Source: Candidatus Melainabacteria bacterium (GTDB taxonomy: Bacteria; Cyanobacteriota; Vampirovibrionia; Obscuribacterales; Obscuribacteraceae). Taken from it: DNA of 64,000 nt. A program made the position numbers and the translations under genes. How positions within the stretch are numbered: position 1 is the stretch's first letter; each line of letters starts with the position of its first letter. The notes under the pieces were generated by a model, which saw only the letters and a list, made by a program, of their open reading frames with translations, was not told the origin of the DNA and ran no database searches. Positions 43,578-51,945 of the stretch are shown in pieces. Location of the stretch: the NCBI GenBank assembly GCA_016212515.1, contig JACRFZ010000002.1:20738-84737 (forward strand), in the 5' to 3' direction.

Positions 43578-44582
43578 CTATTCGCGGTGATCGAGAGCAA
43601 CATCAACGTGCAAGACGCCGCTGGACTGTTTGGAAACAACGGTTGTGGTTCCTTCGTCTTCGCGTCCGTCGCCGGCTCCGTTGGAAACACCGGAGGCGCC
43701 GGCACCATTGGAACTACCAGTATCAGGAGTGCGATGCACCTTGGGAGTGGAACTACCGCTTGAGCTGGCAACTTTGGTGCGGTTGTCGGACTTGGGCTTC
43801 ACAGCAGTTTTGACAGGCTTCTTGCCTTTCTTATCTTTGCCCTTAGCGTCCTGACCGTCGTCTTTCTTATCGCCTTTATCGGAGGGCTTTTCAGCTAATT
43901 TGACAGGTGTGGGATCGGCTTTAGGCTCATCCTTAATCACCGGTGCGAAATCAACGCGAGGGGTGTTGTAGCTGACATAGATCTTGGCCGGTACCAGGTC
44001 TTTGCTGCCGGTCTGAGCGGAAGCAATCATGGTCACCTGACGCTGTGGTCTCGACAGATAGGCTTCTGCATTGATGGGTGAGCGGGAAAGAAGCAAAGTA
44101 AGCTTCTCTGTGCCGGGGTTCTCATCGAAAGTAAGATAGCCGTCGGAAGGCAGGGCATACTCTTTGCCGCGCTCCAGTTTGTTGTTCTCGACCACATGTG
44201 GATCGGGGAAAAGCACGGAACGTTCTTCGCGGCTGCCGCAGCTCAAGAGAATATAGGCATAACCATCGATATTGGAGCGCACGTGAAATCTGATGGAATC
44301 GCCGGTTTTGAACTGAGTCTTGTTGGTGACACGAGAAACCGTTCCACCGCGCTTCAGTTCGATCCAATACCGCAGACCGGTGTTGATTGATTCAGTGGGG
44401 CGCTCCAGTTGCTGGAAGAAGAGACCTTTAGCACCTTCCGGCGGTGCACCGCCCTCTCCACCCTCTAACTGGGCGAAGGCTGCCGTTGCAGAGCCGAGTC
44501 CAAACACGAGACTGAGAGCCAGGGTTTGAGCCAGTCTTCCAACACCTCTAATACGCGACACAGGCTTAGACACTGCTTTCAT
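43578..44582 (-). CDS. secreted DUF4384 protein
   Basis: 334 aa from ATG 44582 (AAGGGG ten bases upstream). The open frame extends to 44783, but only this start gives a proper signal peptide (GRLAQTLALSLVFGLGSATA, cleavage near AFA-Q). The mature N-terminus contains a DUF4384 domain: GLRYWIELKRGG, FKTGDSIRFHVRSNIDGYAY and ILLSCG, with LFPDPHVVENN. The C-terminus is a Lys/Asp-rich then Ser/Gly-rich tail. DUF4384 domains are often found with proteases or kinases in the envelope; their ligand is unknown. The large protein at 44869 carries the same domain, so the pair may act together. Confidence 0.75.
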   Translation of the reverse strand: MKAVSKPVSRIRGVGRLAQTLALSLVFGLGSATAAFAQLEGGEGGAPPEGAKGLFFQQLERPTESINTGLRYWIELKRGGTVSRVTNKTQFKTGDSIRFHVRSNIDGYAYILLSCGSREERSVLFPDPHVVENNKLERGKEYALPSDGYLTFDENPGTEKLTLLLSRSPINAEAYLSRPQRQVTMIASAQTGSKDLVPAKIYVSYNTPRVDFAPVIKDEPKADPTPVKLAEKPSDKGDKKDDGQDAKGKDKKGKKPVKTAVKPKSDNRTKVASSSGSSTPKVHRTPDTGSSNGAGASGVSNGAGDGREDEGTTTVVSKQSSGVLHVDVALDHRE

Positions 44583-44868
44583 TTTTGAAATCCCCTTGAT
44601 TGATACAGACCTGCAAAACTCAAAGTTACCTTTCGGATTTAAGCCGGCATCGAGTCGGCAATCTACAGCTTCTAATTTTGCCATTTTTGCTTTGATATTG
44701 CTCTCAGAAACTCGAACTTGGCATCGCCACTTAACAGGTCTGAGAACTATCTGTGAAGCTTCCAACCCGGAGCTGGTCTTCACACAGCACCTCTACGAAA
44801 CCTGGCCGTTCTTTAGGAGGCAGCGGGAAAAGTCGGCACAATTCCCTAATACTTCTTAATTATTCAAC

Positions 44869-47313
44869 TCAGGTCTGGGGTTTCTCAGTTTTGTCGGCTT
44901 TTCCCGGCGCGTCCGGCTTGGGGGTGTGCTTGAGCTCCATCAATTTCAAATAGACGGAATCACCCATGAGACCGCTCAAACCCACATGAGACTTGGCTTT
45001 CTTCGGATCGTCAAAGAACTTATGACCGAGCCTGTCCACATTAGTTTCCACTCCATCCACATAGTCGTCAGTGGAGAGCAAATCGAGAGCCTTATTGACG
45101 AATTCCTCGAAGAGCACCTGGTCGGTGGCGTCCTTCCCTTTCTCTTTGGTAAGGAACTTGGCCTTCTGACCGCTGGCCATAAAAATGAACCGCTCGGTAC
45201 CGGCCACATTGTCGAAGGTGAAAGCCTGGAAATTGCGGTCTCCCTTATCCAGCACAGGCGGGTCTGAGAGCCCGATAGAAAAAGTGGTGTTTTTCTCGAC
45301 CAGTTGATCCAGTCGCTCCACGGAAGGATAAATGAGAGCCACGGCGCCGGATGCCCCCTTGTAGAGGCAGTAGATATAAGAGGGAGAATCGACATTGACG
45401 TCGATGCAAAACTTCTCGGCACCCTCGAAGGTCTGATTGTTCGGATCCTCTCTCACGGTCCAGGTGGGGGCGGCCGCTCCTGCCACCCACTCCTGCATAT
45501 CCAGGCGCATACGCGGCGAATCAGGCAACATCAAGCCCATATTAGGGATGATATTGGGTTTAGGCATGGCATAGGCCGCACCATAAGTGAGGGCGGAAGC
45601 CAGAAGCATGGTGACGGTGGCCGCCGCCAGGGGCAAGGGGGCCGGCTGCACTTGCGGAGCGGCCTGGGGCGGTTTCAAAGCCGGCAACTTGGTTTGCGAA
45701 AGAGCCGGTAAGCGCGACTGGGTAAGGGAAGCCAGCCCAGATGAGAGCGACTTGCCGATGCGCGGCTTCTTACCTTTCGGCTCCAGGTCTTCGATCAAGC
45801 GCTGACCGCAGCCTTTGCAGAAGTTAGCCAGTTCCATCGAACTTCTGCCGCACTTGGGACACTTAATTCGTACAACTTCTCTAATACCAGGAGTGCGCGA
45901 ACCGCCGGTGCCCGGGATCTCAACGCCGGTGAGGGTGAGTCGCTTGACCAGATCGCCGTCGCCGGCGTTGCGCAGGCACTGCACCACCGCCTCAATCCAG
46001 ATCATCTGGTGCAACGACCCTTCCTGCTGGCGCACCAGCGGATCGGGAGGAATGGCGCCGCAATGCAAACCAATCACACCCTGGTCTTTGAAAATGGGAC
46101 AACCGCAGGCTTCCGCCGGCAACGCAACGTTATGCACCACATGGGAGGGATTTTGATCCTTGGAAGAACCCAGCAATACACCACGGCGAATCAGGGGAGC
46201 CATGGAAGCATCTTCAACCCATAAAGCCGAAACCGGATCGTTGGGAGAAAGAGGAGTATCAAGACCTAGCTTGATTGGAATCTTGTCGGCTTCGCGCACA
46301 AAAGGGGCTTCGAAATAACTAATCTGCCGGGTCTTGATCAACTCCTGCAAGGTTGAATAAACAGCGTAGTCATCCAATCCGCAAAGCTGCCACATGCAAC
46401 CCAGAGGCGTACCGCCGTCGATATACGGCCAGACCATTTTGCTGTATTCCCGCACATCAGGCGGCAGAATATCTAAATTGGGGGTCTGCAGGCGGCGCTC
46501 GAAAAGACTGGAGGGACCGCCGACAATCGCCGTCAACTTCTCCAACTCATCAAGACGGCGCAGGGACTCAATCAAAAGCATATCCGGAGATCTGGAGATC
46601 TCTACCGAAGTGAGCCAGCCCGGCTCGTCCTCGGTGGTGAAATGAAAACTGCCCGAGAGCCTGTGATTGATAATCTGATAGAAAGCCATCTCATTCACGA
46701 GACCGTGATAAAAGACCTGCTTGACTTTGCCGCCCTGGCAATAGATCTGTCCCACGGTTTTGAAACGCTCGTCAATAAGACAGAGCGTTCCTTCCTTGCG
46801 GGCATTGGTGATGGTCTGAACCACCAGGGGCAGTTCAATCTCAGAGAGAGAACCGGTCAAACCGCCCTCCCGAGGCGGCAGGAAGCGTTCAAAATTGGTC
46901 GTGACATCGGTAACAGTGTCAGGGCTTACGTCTGCGGTTTTGTCGGAAAGCTTGAGAACAGCCACATTGTTCTGCTGCAAGGGCAGAGCTGGAAACGGTT
47001 CTACCAGTGCCTGCTTGGCCCTGGACATGAGCTGCTTTACATCAAGATCGGGGTGGAAGTTTATCGAACGAATTGCCCGCTCATGCCCACTGGTAGGGAA
47101 TCTTGCCCGCAAGGCGGAAAGCAGATCTTTGTAGAGAATGATGGAATGGGCGGTAGTGACAATGGTATCTTTGTCTACCTGCCAAAACGCGCACAGGGGC
47201 TCACGTACAGACAGGGTCTGGTCGTAGAGTAAGCCTACAAAACTTGCGTGTCGGGTCAGGTCGGTATCGCTCATAATCCCTAATATTACAGGAGCCCGGG
47301 ATATTTTAGACAT
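44869..47313 (-). CDS. multidomain protein: trypsin-like halves, DUF4388, zinc ribbon, TM, DUF4384
   Basis: 814 aa. Residues 24-122 look like a first trypsin-fold barrel (VDKDTIVTTAHS with His56; NNVAVLKL with Asn116 at the Asp site). A DUF4388 domain follows (about 150-235, LTGSLSEIELPLVVQTI), then a helical region to 345. Residues 360-420 resemble a second barrel with AEACGCPIFKDQGVIGLHCG, where Cys403 is at the Ser position. A zinc ribbon (Cys485, 488, 499, 502), a membrane helix (about 565-588) and a DUF4384 domain (about 615-720) complete it. Likely membrane signalling protein. Start uncertain: ATG 47313, or ATG 47274 with AGGG. It is divergent from the DUF429 gene across 27 bases. Confidence 0.6.
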   Translation of the reverse strand: MSKISRAPVILGIMSDTDLTRHASFVGLLYDQTLSVREPLCAFWQVDKDTIVTTAHSIILYKDLLSALRARFPTSGHERAIRSINFHPDLDVKQLMSRAKQALVEPFPALPLQQNNVAVLKLSDKTADVSPDTVTDVTTNFERFLPPREGGLTGSLSEIELPLVVQTITNARKEGTLCLIDERFKTVGQIYCQGGKVKQVFYHGLVNEMAFYQIINHRLSGSFHFTTEDEPGWLTSVEISRSPDMLLIESLRRLDELEKLTAIVGGPSSLFERRLQTPNLDILPPDVREYSKMVWPYIDGGTPLGCMWQLCGLDDYAVYSTLQELIKTRQISYFEAPFVREADKIPIKLGLDTPLSPNDPVSALWVEDASMAPLIRRGVLLGSSKDQNPSHVVHNVALPAEACGCPIFKDQGVIGLHCGAIPPDPLVRQQEGSLHQMIWIEAVVQCLRNAGDGDLVKRLTLTGVEIPGTGGSRTPGIREVVRIKCPKCGRSSMELANFCKGCGQRLIEDLEPKGKKPRIGKSLSSGLASLTQSRLPALSQTKLPALKPPQAAPQVQPAPLPLAAATVTMLLASALTYGAAYAMPKPNIIPNMGLMLPDSPRMRLDMQEWVAGAAAPTWTVREDPNNQTFEGAEKFCIDVNVDSPSYIYCLYKGASGAVALIYPSVERLDQLVEKNTTFSIGLSDPPVLDKGDRNFQAFTFDNVAGTERFIFMASGQKAKFLTKEKGKDATDQVLFEEFVNKALDLLSTDDYVDGVETNVDRLGHKFFDDPKKAKSHVGLSGLMGDSVYLKLMELKHTPKPDAPGKADKTEKPQT

Positions 47314-47340
47314 GCCCGGACCGGAAACGGCGGTTCAAAA

Positions 47341-48498
47341 TTGAGCGAAGGCTTTAAACCAATTCTCATCGCCGGTGCTGACTACAGCGCCGCCCATAAA
47401 CAGCCCAATCCTACCTGGTTGGCGCTCTTTGAAGTTCTCGCCGCAAGCGGAGCCAAGGCAAAGCCGAGTTCGGCGCCATCTCGAATTAAAAAAGGAACCG
47501 TGCAAGAAAAACGCAATAATTTCTTGCATCTAAGACTGGTTTCACTTGAAAACACAGGCTCAGACCGCCTCTTTCATGCCCTGATGGAGACTCGCCCCCT
47601 CATCACCGGACTTGACTTCCCCTTCGGCTATCCCGTCCCTTTTCTGGACTGGATAAGACGGAAGGTAGGGGAGGGCGGACACGCCGACAAGATAGGGAAC
47701 GCATGGGAAGGCGGCAACGACGACAAGATAGGGAACGCATGGCAAGGCGGCAACGACGACAAGATAGGGAACGCATGGCAAGGCGGGAACAACGGCAAGA
47801 GACAACCTGGCTTTATCTCAAGCCATGACTGGCAGTTAACGAAAGAGCTTGCCTCAATGGCATTCTCAGAACTTGAGTCGGCAGTAGTGGAATTTGGCCG
47901 AAAAACAAAGCCTGAGCCACTGCGCTTGACCGATCAACTGGTCAGCCCCAAAGGCACAAGTCCGCTGCATCGCATCAATCCCGGGCTTTTGAAAATGACC
48001 TGGCAGGGCGCCGGACTGCTCCTGGACCTGAAAGCTGCCGGCTTCAGTATTGCCCCCTTTGACGATGAACTTTCTAGCGGTCCCGAAACCAAGCCTAAAG
48101 TCCTCGAAATTTATCCGACTGCCCTTCTGAAGTGGTTGTCTCTGCCCCACCGCCGCTACAAAGGCGCCGGAGCCACAGCCATGGAAACCAGAAAAGAGAT
48201 CATCACCGCCCTGGCCAGGTCAAGCGGAACGGTCCTGCCTGCGGCCAAGTTACACACTGTAAACAGTTGCCGCCCCCTCGAACTGAAGCTAGATATCAAG
48301 CCATCTCTACGCCAACAATGCCTGGCCGACGACAACGCCCTCGACGGGGTAATTGCGGCTATTGGAGCGGCTATCAGCCTTATAGATCCCAGGGCGGTTT
48401 CCCCTGCAAGTCTTGAGGCAAGCCCCGAACTCAGCCACCAATGCCATCTGGTGCCACGGGAAGGCTGGATCTACACCCCCTGCCTCCTGAAGCCATAA
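47341..48498 (+). CDS. DUF429 (RNase H-fold) protein with repeat insertion
   Basis: 385 aa, TTG start directly before the conserved core (LIAGADYSAAHK). DUF429 features are LITGLDFPFGYPVPF with the second acidic residue, KPKVLEIYPTALLKWL, and DDNALDGVIAAIGAAISL near the C-terminus with the last Asp. The family is a predicted RNase H-like nuclease of unknown target. Residues 112-153 are an insertion of 12-residue repeats (GGNDDKIGNAWQ) not expected in the family. It shares a 27-bp region with the divergent multidomain gene, so start signals must overlap. Confidence 0.75.
   Translation: MSEGFKPILIAGADYSAAHKQPNPTWLALFEVLAASGAKAKPSSAPSRIKKGTVQEKRNNFLHLRLVSLENTGSDRLFHALMETRPLITGLDFPFGYPVPFLDWIRRKVGEGGHADKIGNAWEGGNDDKIGNAWQGGNDDKIGNAWQGGNNGKRQPGFISSHDWQLTKELASMAFSELESAVVEFGRKTKPEPLRLTDQLVSPKGTSPLHRINPGLLKMTWQGAGLLLDLKAAGFSIAPFDDELSSGPETKPKVLEIYPTALLKWLSLPHRRYKGAGATAMETRKEIITALARSSGTVLPAAKLHTVNSCRPLELKLDIKPSLRQQCLADDNALDGVIAAIGAAISLIDPRAVSPASLEASPELSHQCHLVPREGWIYTPCLLKP
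47674..47799 (+). repeat. 36-bp in-frame tandem repeat
   Basis: Units start at 47674, 47710 and 47746, with a partial copy from 47782. Each 36 bases encodes a GGNDDKIGNAWQ-type dodecapeptide inside the DUF429 protein. Confidence 0.92.
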
Positions 48499-48500
48499 GC

Positions 48501-48506
48501 TATAAT
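48501..48506 (+). promoter_or_regulatory. -10 box upstream of tRNA-Arg
   Basis: TATAAT, 63 bases before the tRNA. The leader contains a GGTGCA/TGCACC inverted repeat at 48526-48546. The -35 region is poor. Confidence 0.4.
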
Positions 48507-48568
48507 GACTCTCCAGCCCACGCCTGGTGCATCACCACTGTGCACCACTTGAAAGGCAAGGCTAATGT

Positions 48569-48641
48569 GCGCCCGTAGCTCAGTGGATAGAGCCCCCGCC
48601 TTCTAAGCGGACTGTCGTTGGTTCGAATCCAACCGGGCGCG
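48569..48641 (+). tRNA. tRNA-Arg(UCU)
   Basis: Full cloverleaf. The acceptor stem is GCGCCCG/CGGGCGC, and the D arm GCTC-AGTGGATA-GAGC. The anticodon loop is CTTCTAA with anticodon TCT, and the T arm GTTGG-TTCGAAT-CCAAC. The discriminator is G and CCA is not encoded. Base 27 pairs poorly with 43 (C-A). A short T-run (ATTTTTCCC) follows directly. It reads AGA and AGG arginine codons. Confidence 0.97.
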
Positions 48642-49227
48642 ATTTTTCCCAATCGAACGCATTCTCATGCTGGCTCAGGCGGGTGCAGCGCCCCAATGAG
48701 CAGCCTTGTGGCGAGTCTCAAATACAAACTTTGCCCAGCTTTGTATAGAAAGGGCTACAAACAATCTATATTAGCGGTTTGCTTCACCAGACCAGAGCCA
48801 TTACAATCCCCCAAATACGATTAGAAAGTCGGGCGAGCTTCCTGACTCGCTCGCCCGACCTTCCAACCGTGCATAAAAACAGAGTCATTGGCGGCGCCTT
48901 TCAATCTGCGCAGATCCAAGTCGGCACTCAAATTTACAAAGCAACTGTTTAAGCCCAGGGCGTTAACTTAGAGCGGAAACAGTTTACGAATGCCTAACAG
49001 GCAAGAGCAAGTGCCCGCAGGCCCTTCATCAATAGACTTAACAGAGTGAAAGTGGGGGAATGCACCACTTTCACTTCCGAGCGAGCAATGATACAACTGA
49101 ATAAAACCAGACAGAAAGCGGCGCACCATCAGGGTTTCAACCGGAGGGCACCGCCACGGCACGCGGCAGAGGCGCACAGAACAAATTCACCCTGCAATAT
49201 TTGTCAGAATCTAAGAGAGAACGAAGT
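48642..49227. other. intergenic stretch with a strong hairpin
   Basis: 585 bases with no supported gene. At 48828-48859 there is an 11-bp perfect stem GTCGGGCGAGC/GCTCGCCCGAC with a ten-base loop. On the minus strand it is followed by TTTCT. It may end transcripts from either side; its link to the tRNA is unclear because 187 bases separate them. Confidence 0.5.
48828..48859. terminator. hairpin, possible terminator
   Basis: An 11-bp stem of mostly G-C pairs. It lacks a good T-run on the plus strand and has only TTTCT on the minus strand, so intrinsic termination is uncertain. Confidence 0.4.
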
Positions 49228-50907
49228 ATGCAAACATCACTATGGATGCTGCTCTCAGCCATTGGGCTGGGGGTAGTCGGAAGATACCTTCTCGGTGACA
49301 CCATAGACCACAGCACACCACCCGGAGCAGGACTGAGCGTATTCGTCCTGCTCAATCTTTGTGCAGTCTCGGCGGCGCTTTTGTTGCTCAGGCATGAACG
49401 AGTGAGAGCGCTGATATTTTTTGCACCGGCGGCTCTAGCGGCCACCGGACTTCTCCTCAATGACTCGGCCTGGCTCACAGGGCTGGATATCTTCGCCTTC
49501 TGGACCAGCGCCACCCTCGGTATTTTTGCCGCCACCTGCAGCGCGCCGGCTCTAGCCAGCGTGAAAGGCACCCTCTATGCCATAACCACAGGCGCCCTGG
49601 CGCCGCTGCCGGCAGCCGTCGATCTAATCGCTGAAAACATTGCCAATAAAGCCCTGGTCGGGGAAGCGCATAGAAAGCACATCAAGGCTGTCACTAAGGG
49701 TCTGCTGCTAGCCACCCCGCTTCTCTTTATATTCACCGCTCTCTTCTGTGCCGCCGACCAGGCCTTCGCCAATCAGGTGGGCAACCTCTTCCACTTTAAC
49801 CTCGGCAAGGCAGTCGAGATAACCGTCACCACCTCCATACTTGCCTTCTGCTGCGGTGGAGCGTTGCAAGCTGTGACAAAAAGCGAAATCAACATAATCG
49901 GGGAGGAGAAATCGAAAACTTGCAGTGACAAACCGGAACAGAACTGCGAATCGAAAGCGGAAGCCGAATCGAAAACGACAATGGAAACGAACGCCTCCTG
50001 GGGCATATCGAAACCAAACATTGAATCGAAACCGGACGCCGAATCGAAACCCAAAATGGAATCAAAACCGGACGCCGAGTCGAAACCAAAAATGGAATCA
50101 AAACCGGAGGCGGCACCGACAAGATTTCATCTAGGAATGACCGAAGCCATGACTGCTCTGGCTCTTTTAAACTTGCTCTTCGGAGCCTTTGTGGCAATCC
50201 AGATCAAATACCTGTTCGGCGGCGCCAGCCTGGTTAACATCACCAGCGGACTCACCTATTCCGAATACGCCAGGCACGGCTTCTTTGAACTGTGCTGGGC
50301 CGCATCCATGGTCTTGCCGATTCTGCTGGCGGCCGAAGCTTACACCAGGCGCCTCTCCAAGAAGTCGGAGATCACCTTTCGGTTACTGGCCGGCACTCTG
50401 GTGGCACTGCTTCTGGTGGTGGTAGCATCGGCGGTGCAACGCATGCAGCTCTATTCACAGGAATACGGGCTCAGCGAACTACGTTTCTTCACCACCGCCT
50501 TCATGGCCTACCTGACCACAATCTGCCTTGCCTTTGCCGTCACTGTGCTAAATGCCAGAAGGGAGAAATTCATCCCCGCCACCTACACACTGGGGCTACT
50601 GGCTATCGCCATCCTCCATCAAATAAATCCTGAGAATCTCATCCAGAGCAAAAACATGACCATGGCACCAGAGAAAATTGACATCACCTACGCTCTCTCC
50701 ATGAGTGATGACAGTATCCCCGCTCTTGTGAATGCCCTTCCCAAACTGCCTGCGGCAGCCAGACAACAAGTAGCAAGCAACCTCCTGGCCCGCACCAGAG
50801 GAGCCTGGAAGACAGACTGGCGCTCCTTCAATCTATCGCGCACCATTGCCTATCACACCGTGCAAGACCACATCAAAGAACTGGAGGTCATGGCTCAAAC
50901 TCCATAG
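49228..50907 (+). CDS. DUF4173 polytopic membrane protein
   Basis: 559 aa from ATG 49228 (a TTG at 49201 is the longer option). About twelve hydrophobic helices. The C-terminal half matches DUF4173: GLTYSEYARHGFFELCWAA, LPILLAAEAY, LLVVVASAVQRMQLY and YGLSELRFFTTAFMAYL. Between the two helical blocks (about residues 230-310) is a polar loop of ESKPKMESKPDA repeats encoded by near-identical 36-base units. Inner-membrane protein of unknown function, often next to regulators. The DUF6891 gene follows 32 bases later, probably in the same operon. Confidence 0.8.
   Translation: MQTSLWMLLSAIGLGVVGRYLLGDTIDHSTPPGAGLSVFVLLNLCAVSAALLLLRHERVRALIFFAPAALAATGLLLNDSAWLTGLDIFAFWTSATLGIFAATCSAPALASVKGTLYAITTGALAPLPAAVDLIAENIANKALVGEAHRKHIKAVTKGLLLATPLLFIFTALFCAADQAFANQVGNLFHFNLGKAVEITVTTSILAFCCGGALQAVTKSEINIIGEEKSKTCSDKPEQNCESKAEAESKTTMETNASWGISKPNIESKPDAESKPKMESKPDAESKPKMESKPEAAPTRFHLGMTEAMTALALLNLLFGAFVAIQIKYLFGGASLVNITSGLTYSEYARHGFFELCWAASMVLPILLAAEAYTRRLSKKSEITFRLLAGTLVALLLVVVASAVQRMQLYSQEYGLSELRFFTTAFMAYLTTICLAFAVTVLNARREKFIPATYTLGLLAIAILHQINPENLIQSKNMTMAPEKIDITYALSMSDDSIPALVNALPKLPAAARQQVASNLLARTRGAWKTDWRSFNLSRTIAYHTVQDHIKELEVMAQTP
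50029..50109 (+). repeat. 36-bp in-frame tandem repeat
   Basis: Two and a half copies of a unit encoding KPDAESKPKMES lie in the polar loop of the DUF4173 protein. Irregular shorter ESK repeats precede it from about 49950. Confidence 0.7.
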
Positions 50908-50939
50908 CAACCCGTCTACCGAAAGAGGAAAAAATCAAT

Positions 50940-51821
50940 ATGAACAAAGCGGCACTGCGAGAAATCGTGCAGCGTCACGTCAAAGAAGGTTTTGCAGAGC
51001 GCATTGAAATTGTCGAACAGTCACTCTGCGAGCTGGTAGAAGACACACCGAGGCAGCAACTGCTCAGACTGATCGAACACATGACCGATGAAGCTCTAGC
51101 CTGCCACCAGAAAGAAGAGCGGCGCTGGGCTTACCTTACCGACTGCGATCGCCTCGACCGGGCCTTCGCAGCCATGGAGCAGGCCGGCATCGTAGCCAGA
51201 CAACACTTCAGCTGCTGCAATAACTGCGGGCACAAAGAAATCACCCTGGAAGCAAGGCGTAAAGCCCACCAGGCTCAAGTCGGTAAAAACGACATAGACA
51301 TTCGCGGCTATGCCTTCTATCACCGGGGCGATACGGAAAGAGCAGCAAAATCCGGTATCCTCTACATAACTTTCGGCGCCATCGACCCGCAAACCTTAAT
51401 CATTAACGGTAAAGCATCGGGCAAGGTCGCGAGCAAACGCTCCACTTTGGATGACAATGGGCATAATGCCTCCAGGTTGGAAGGCGCCAGGATTGGCTTA
51501 GCAGATAAGAGCCCGGAGGCTCCAGGAGGAAGCAGTGCTGACGATACTTCTACTAGTTCTGGGCTCGGCACTGGGAGCGGTGCTCCTGGTCTTTCTGTCG
51601 CTCAAGGCAGTGACTCTACTTTCTCACTGCCAAGAAACAGTGAAGAAGTCGGTAAAATCGTTGAAAAAGCACTGATGGACCAGGGTCTTGAAGTAATCTG
51701 GAACGGCACCTTCATGCATCGCATCTGCGTTAACGGTCTCAACTGGCAGCGCCGCCGCCTGAGCGGCAACCCACCTCTGCGTCTCACGGTTTCAAACCAG
51801 GAAAGAAGAGAGGTCAGCTAA
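50940..51821 (+). CDS. DUF6891-like protein with low-complexity insertion
   Basis: 293 aa. AGAGGAAAAAAT precedes the ATG. Residues 1-160 match the pattern of DUF6891: LTDCDRLDRAFAAMEQAGIV, ARQHFSCCNNCGHKEI (a CCxxCGH cluster) and RGYAFYHRGDTERA. The domain's final strand block (EVIWNGTFMHRICVNGLNW) is at residues 250-270. The 80 residues between are Ser/Gly/Asp-rich and not typical of the family, so they look like a linker expansion. Function unknown; cytoplasmic. Follows the DUF4173 gene by 32 bases. Confidence 0.75.
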   Translation: MNKAALREIVQRHVKEGFAERIEIVEQSLCELVEDTPRQQLLRLIEHMTDEALACHQKEERRWAYLTDCDRLDRAFAAMEQAGIVARQHFSCCNNCGHKEITLEARRKAHQAQVGKNDIDIRGYAFYHRGDTERAAKSGILYITFGAIDPQTLIINGKASGKVASKRSTLDDNGHNASRLEGARIGLADKSPEAPGGSSADDTSTSSGLGTGSGAPGLSVAQGSDSTFSLPRNSEEVGKIVEKALMDQGLEVIWNGTFMHRICVNGLNWQRRRLSGNPPLRLTVSNQERREVS

Positions 51822-51945
51822 ATACCCCACAGGTTCATGATTGGAAAGATAGGCAAAGCGGTTTAGACCTTTAGATAGATGTGCGGCCGGGAATTTTGCT
51901 TCATCATTGCCTCAGCCAAGGTTTCCTGGCGGAGGCAAACCCATC

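Noticed and set aside
48618..48824. ORF starting inside tRNA-Arg
   Set aside because: It begins within the tRNA and has no coding features.
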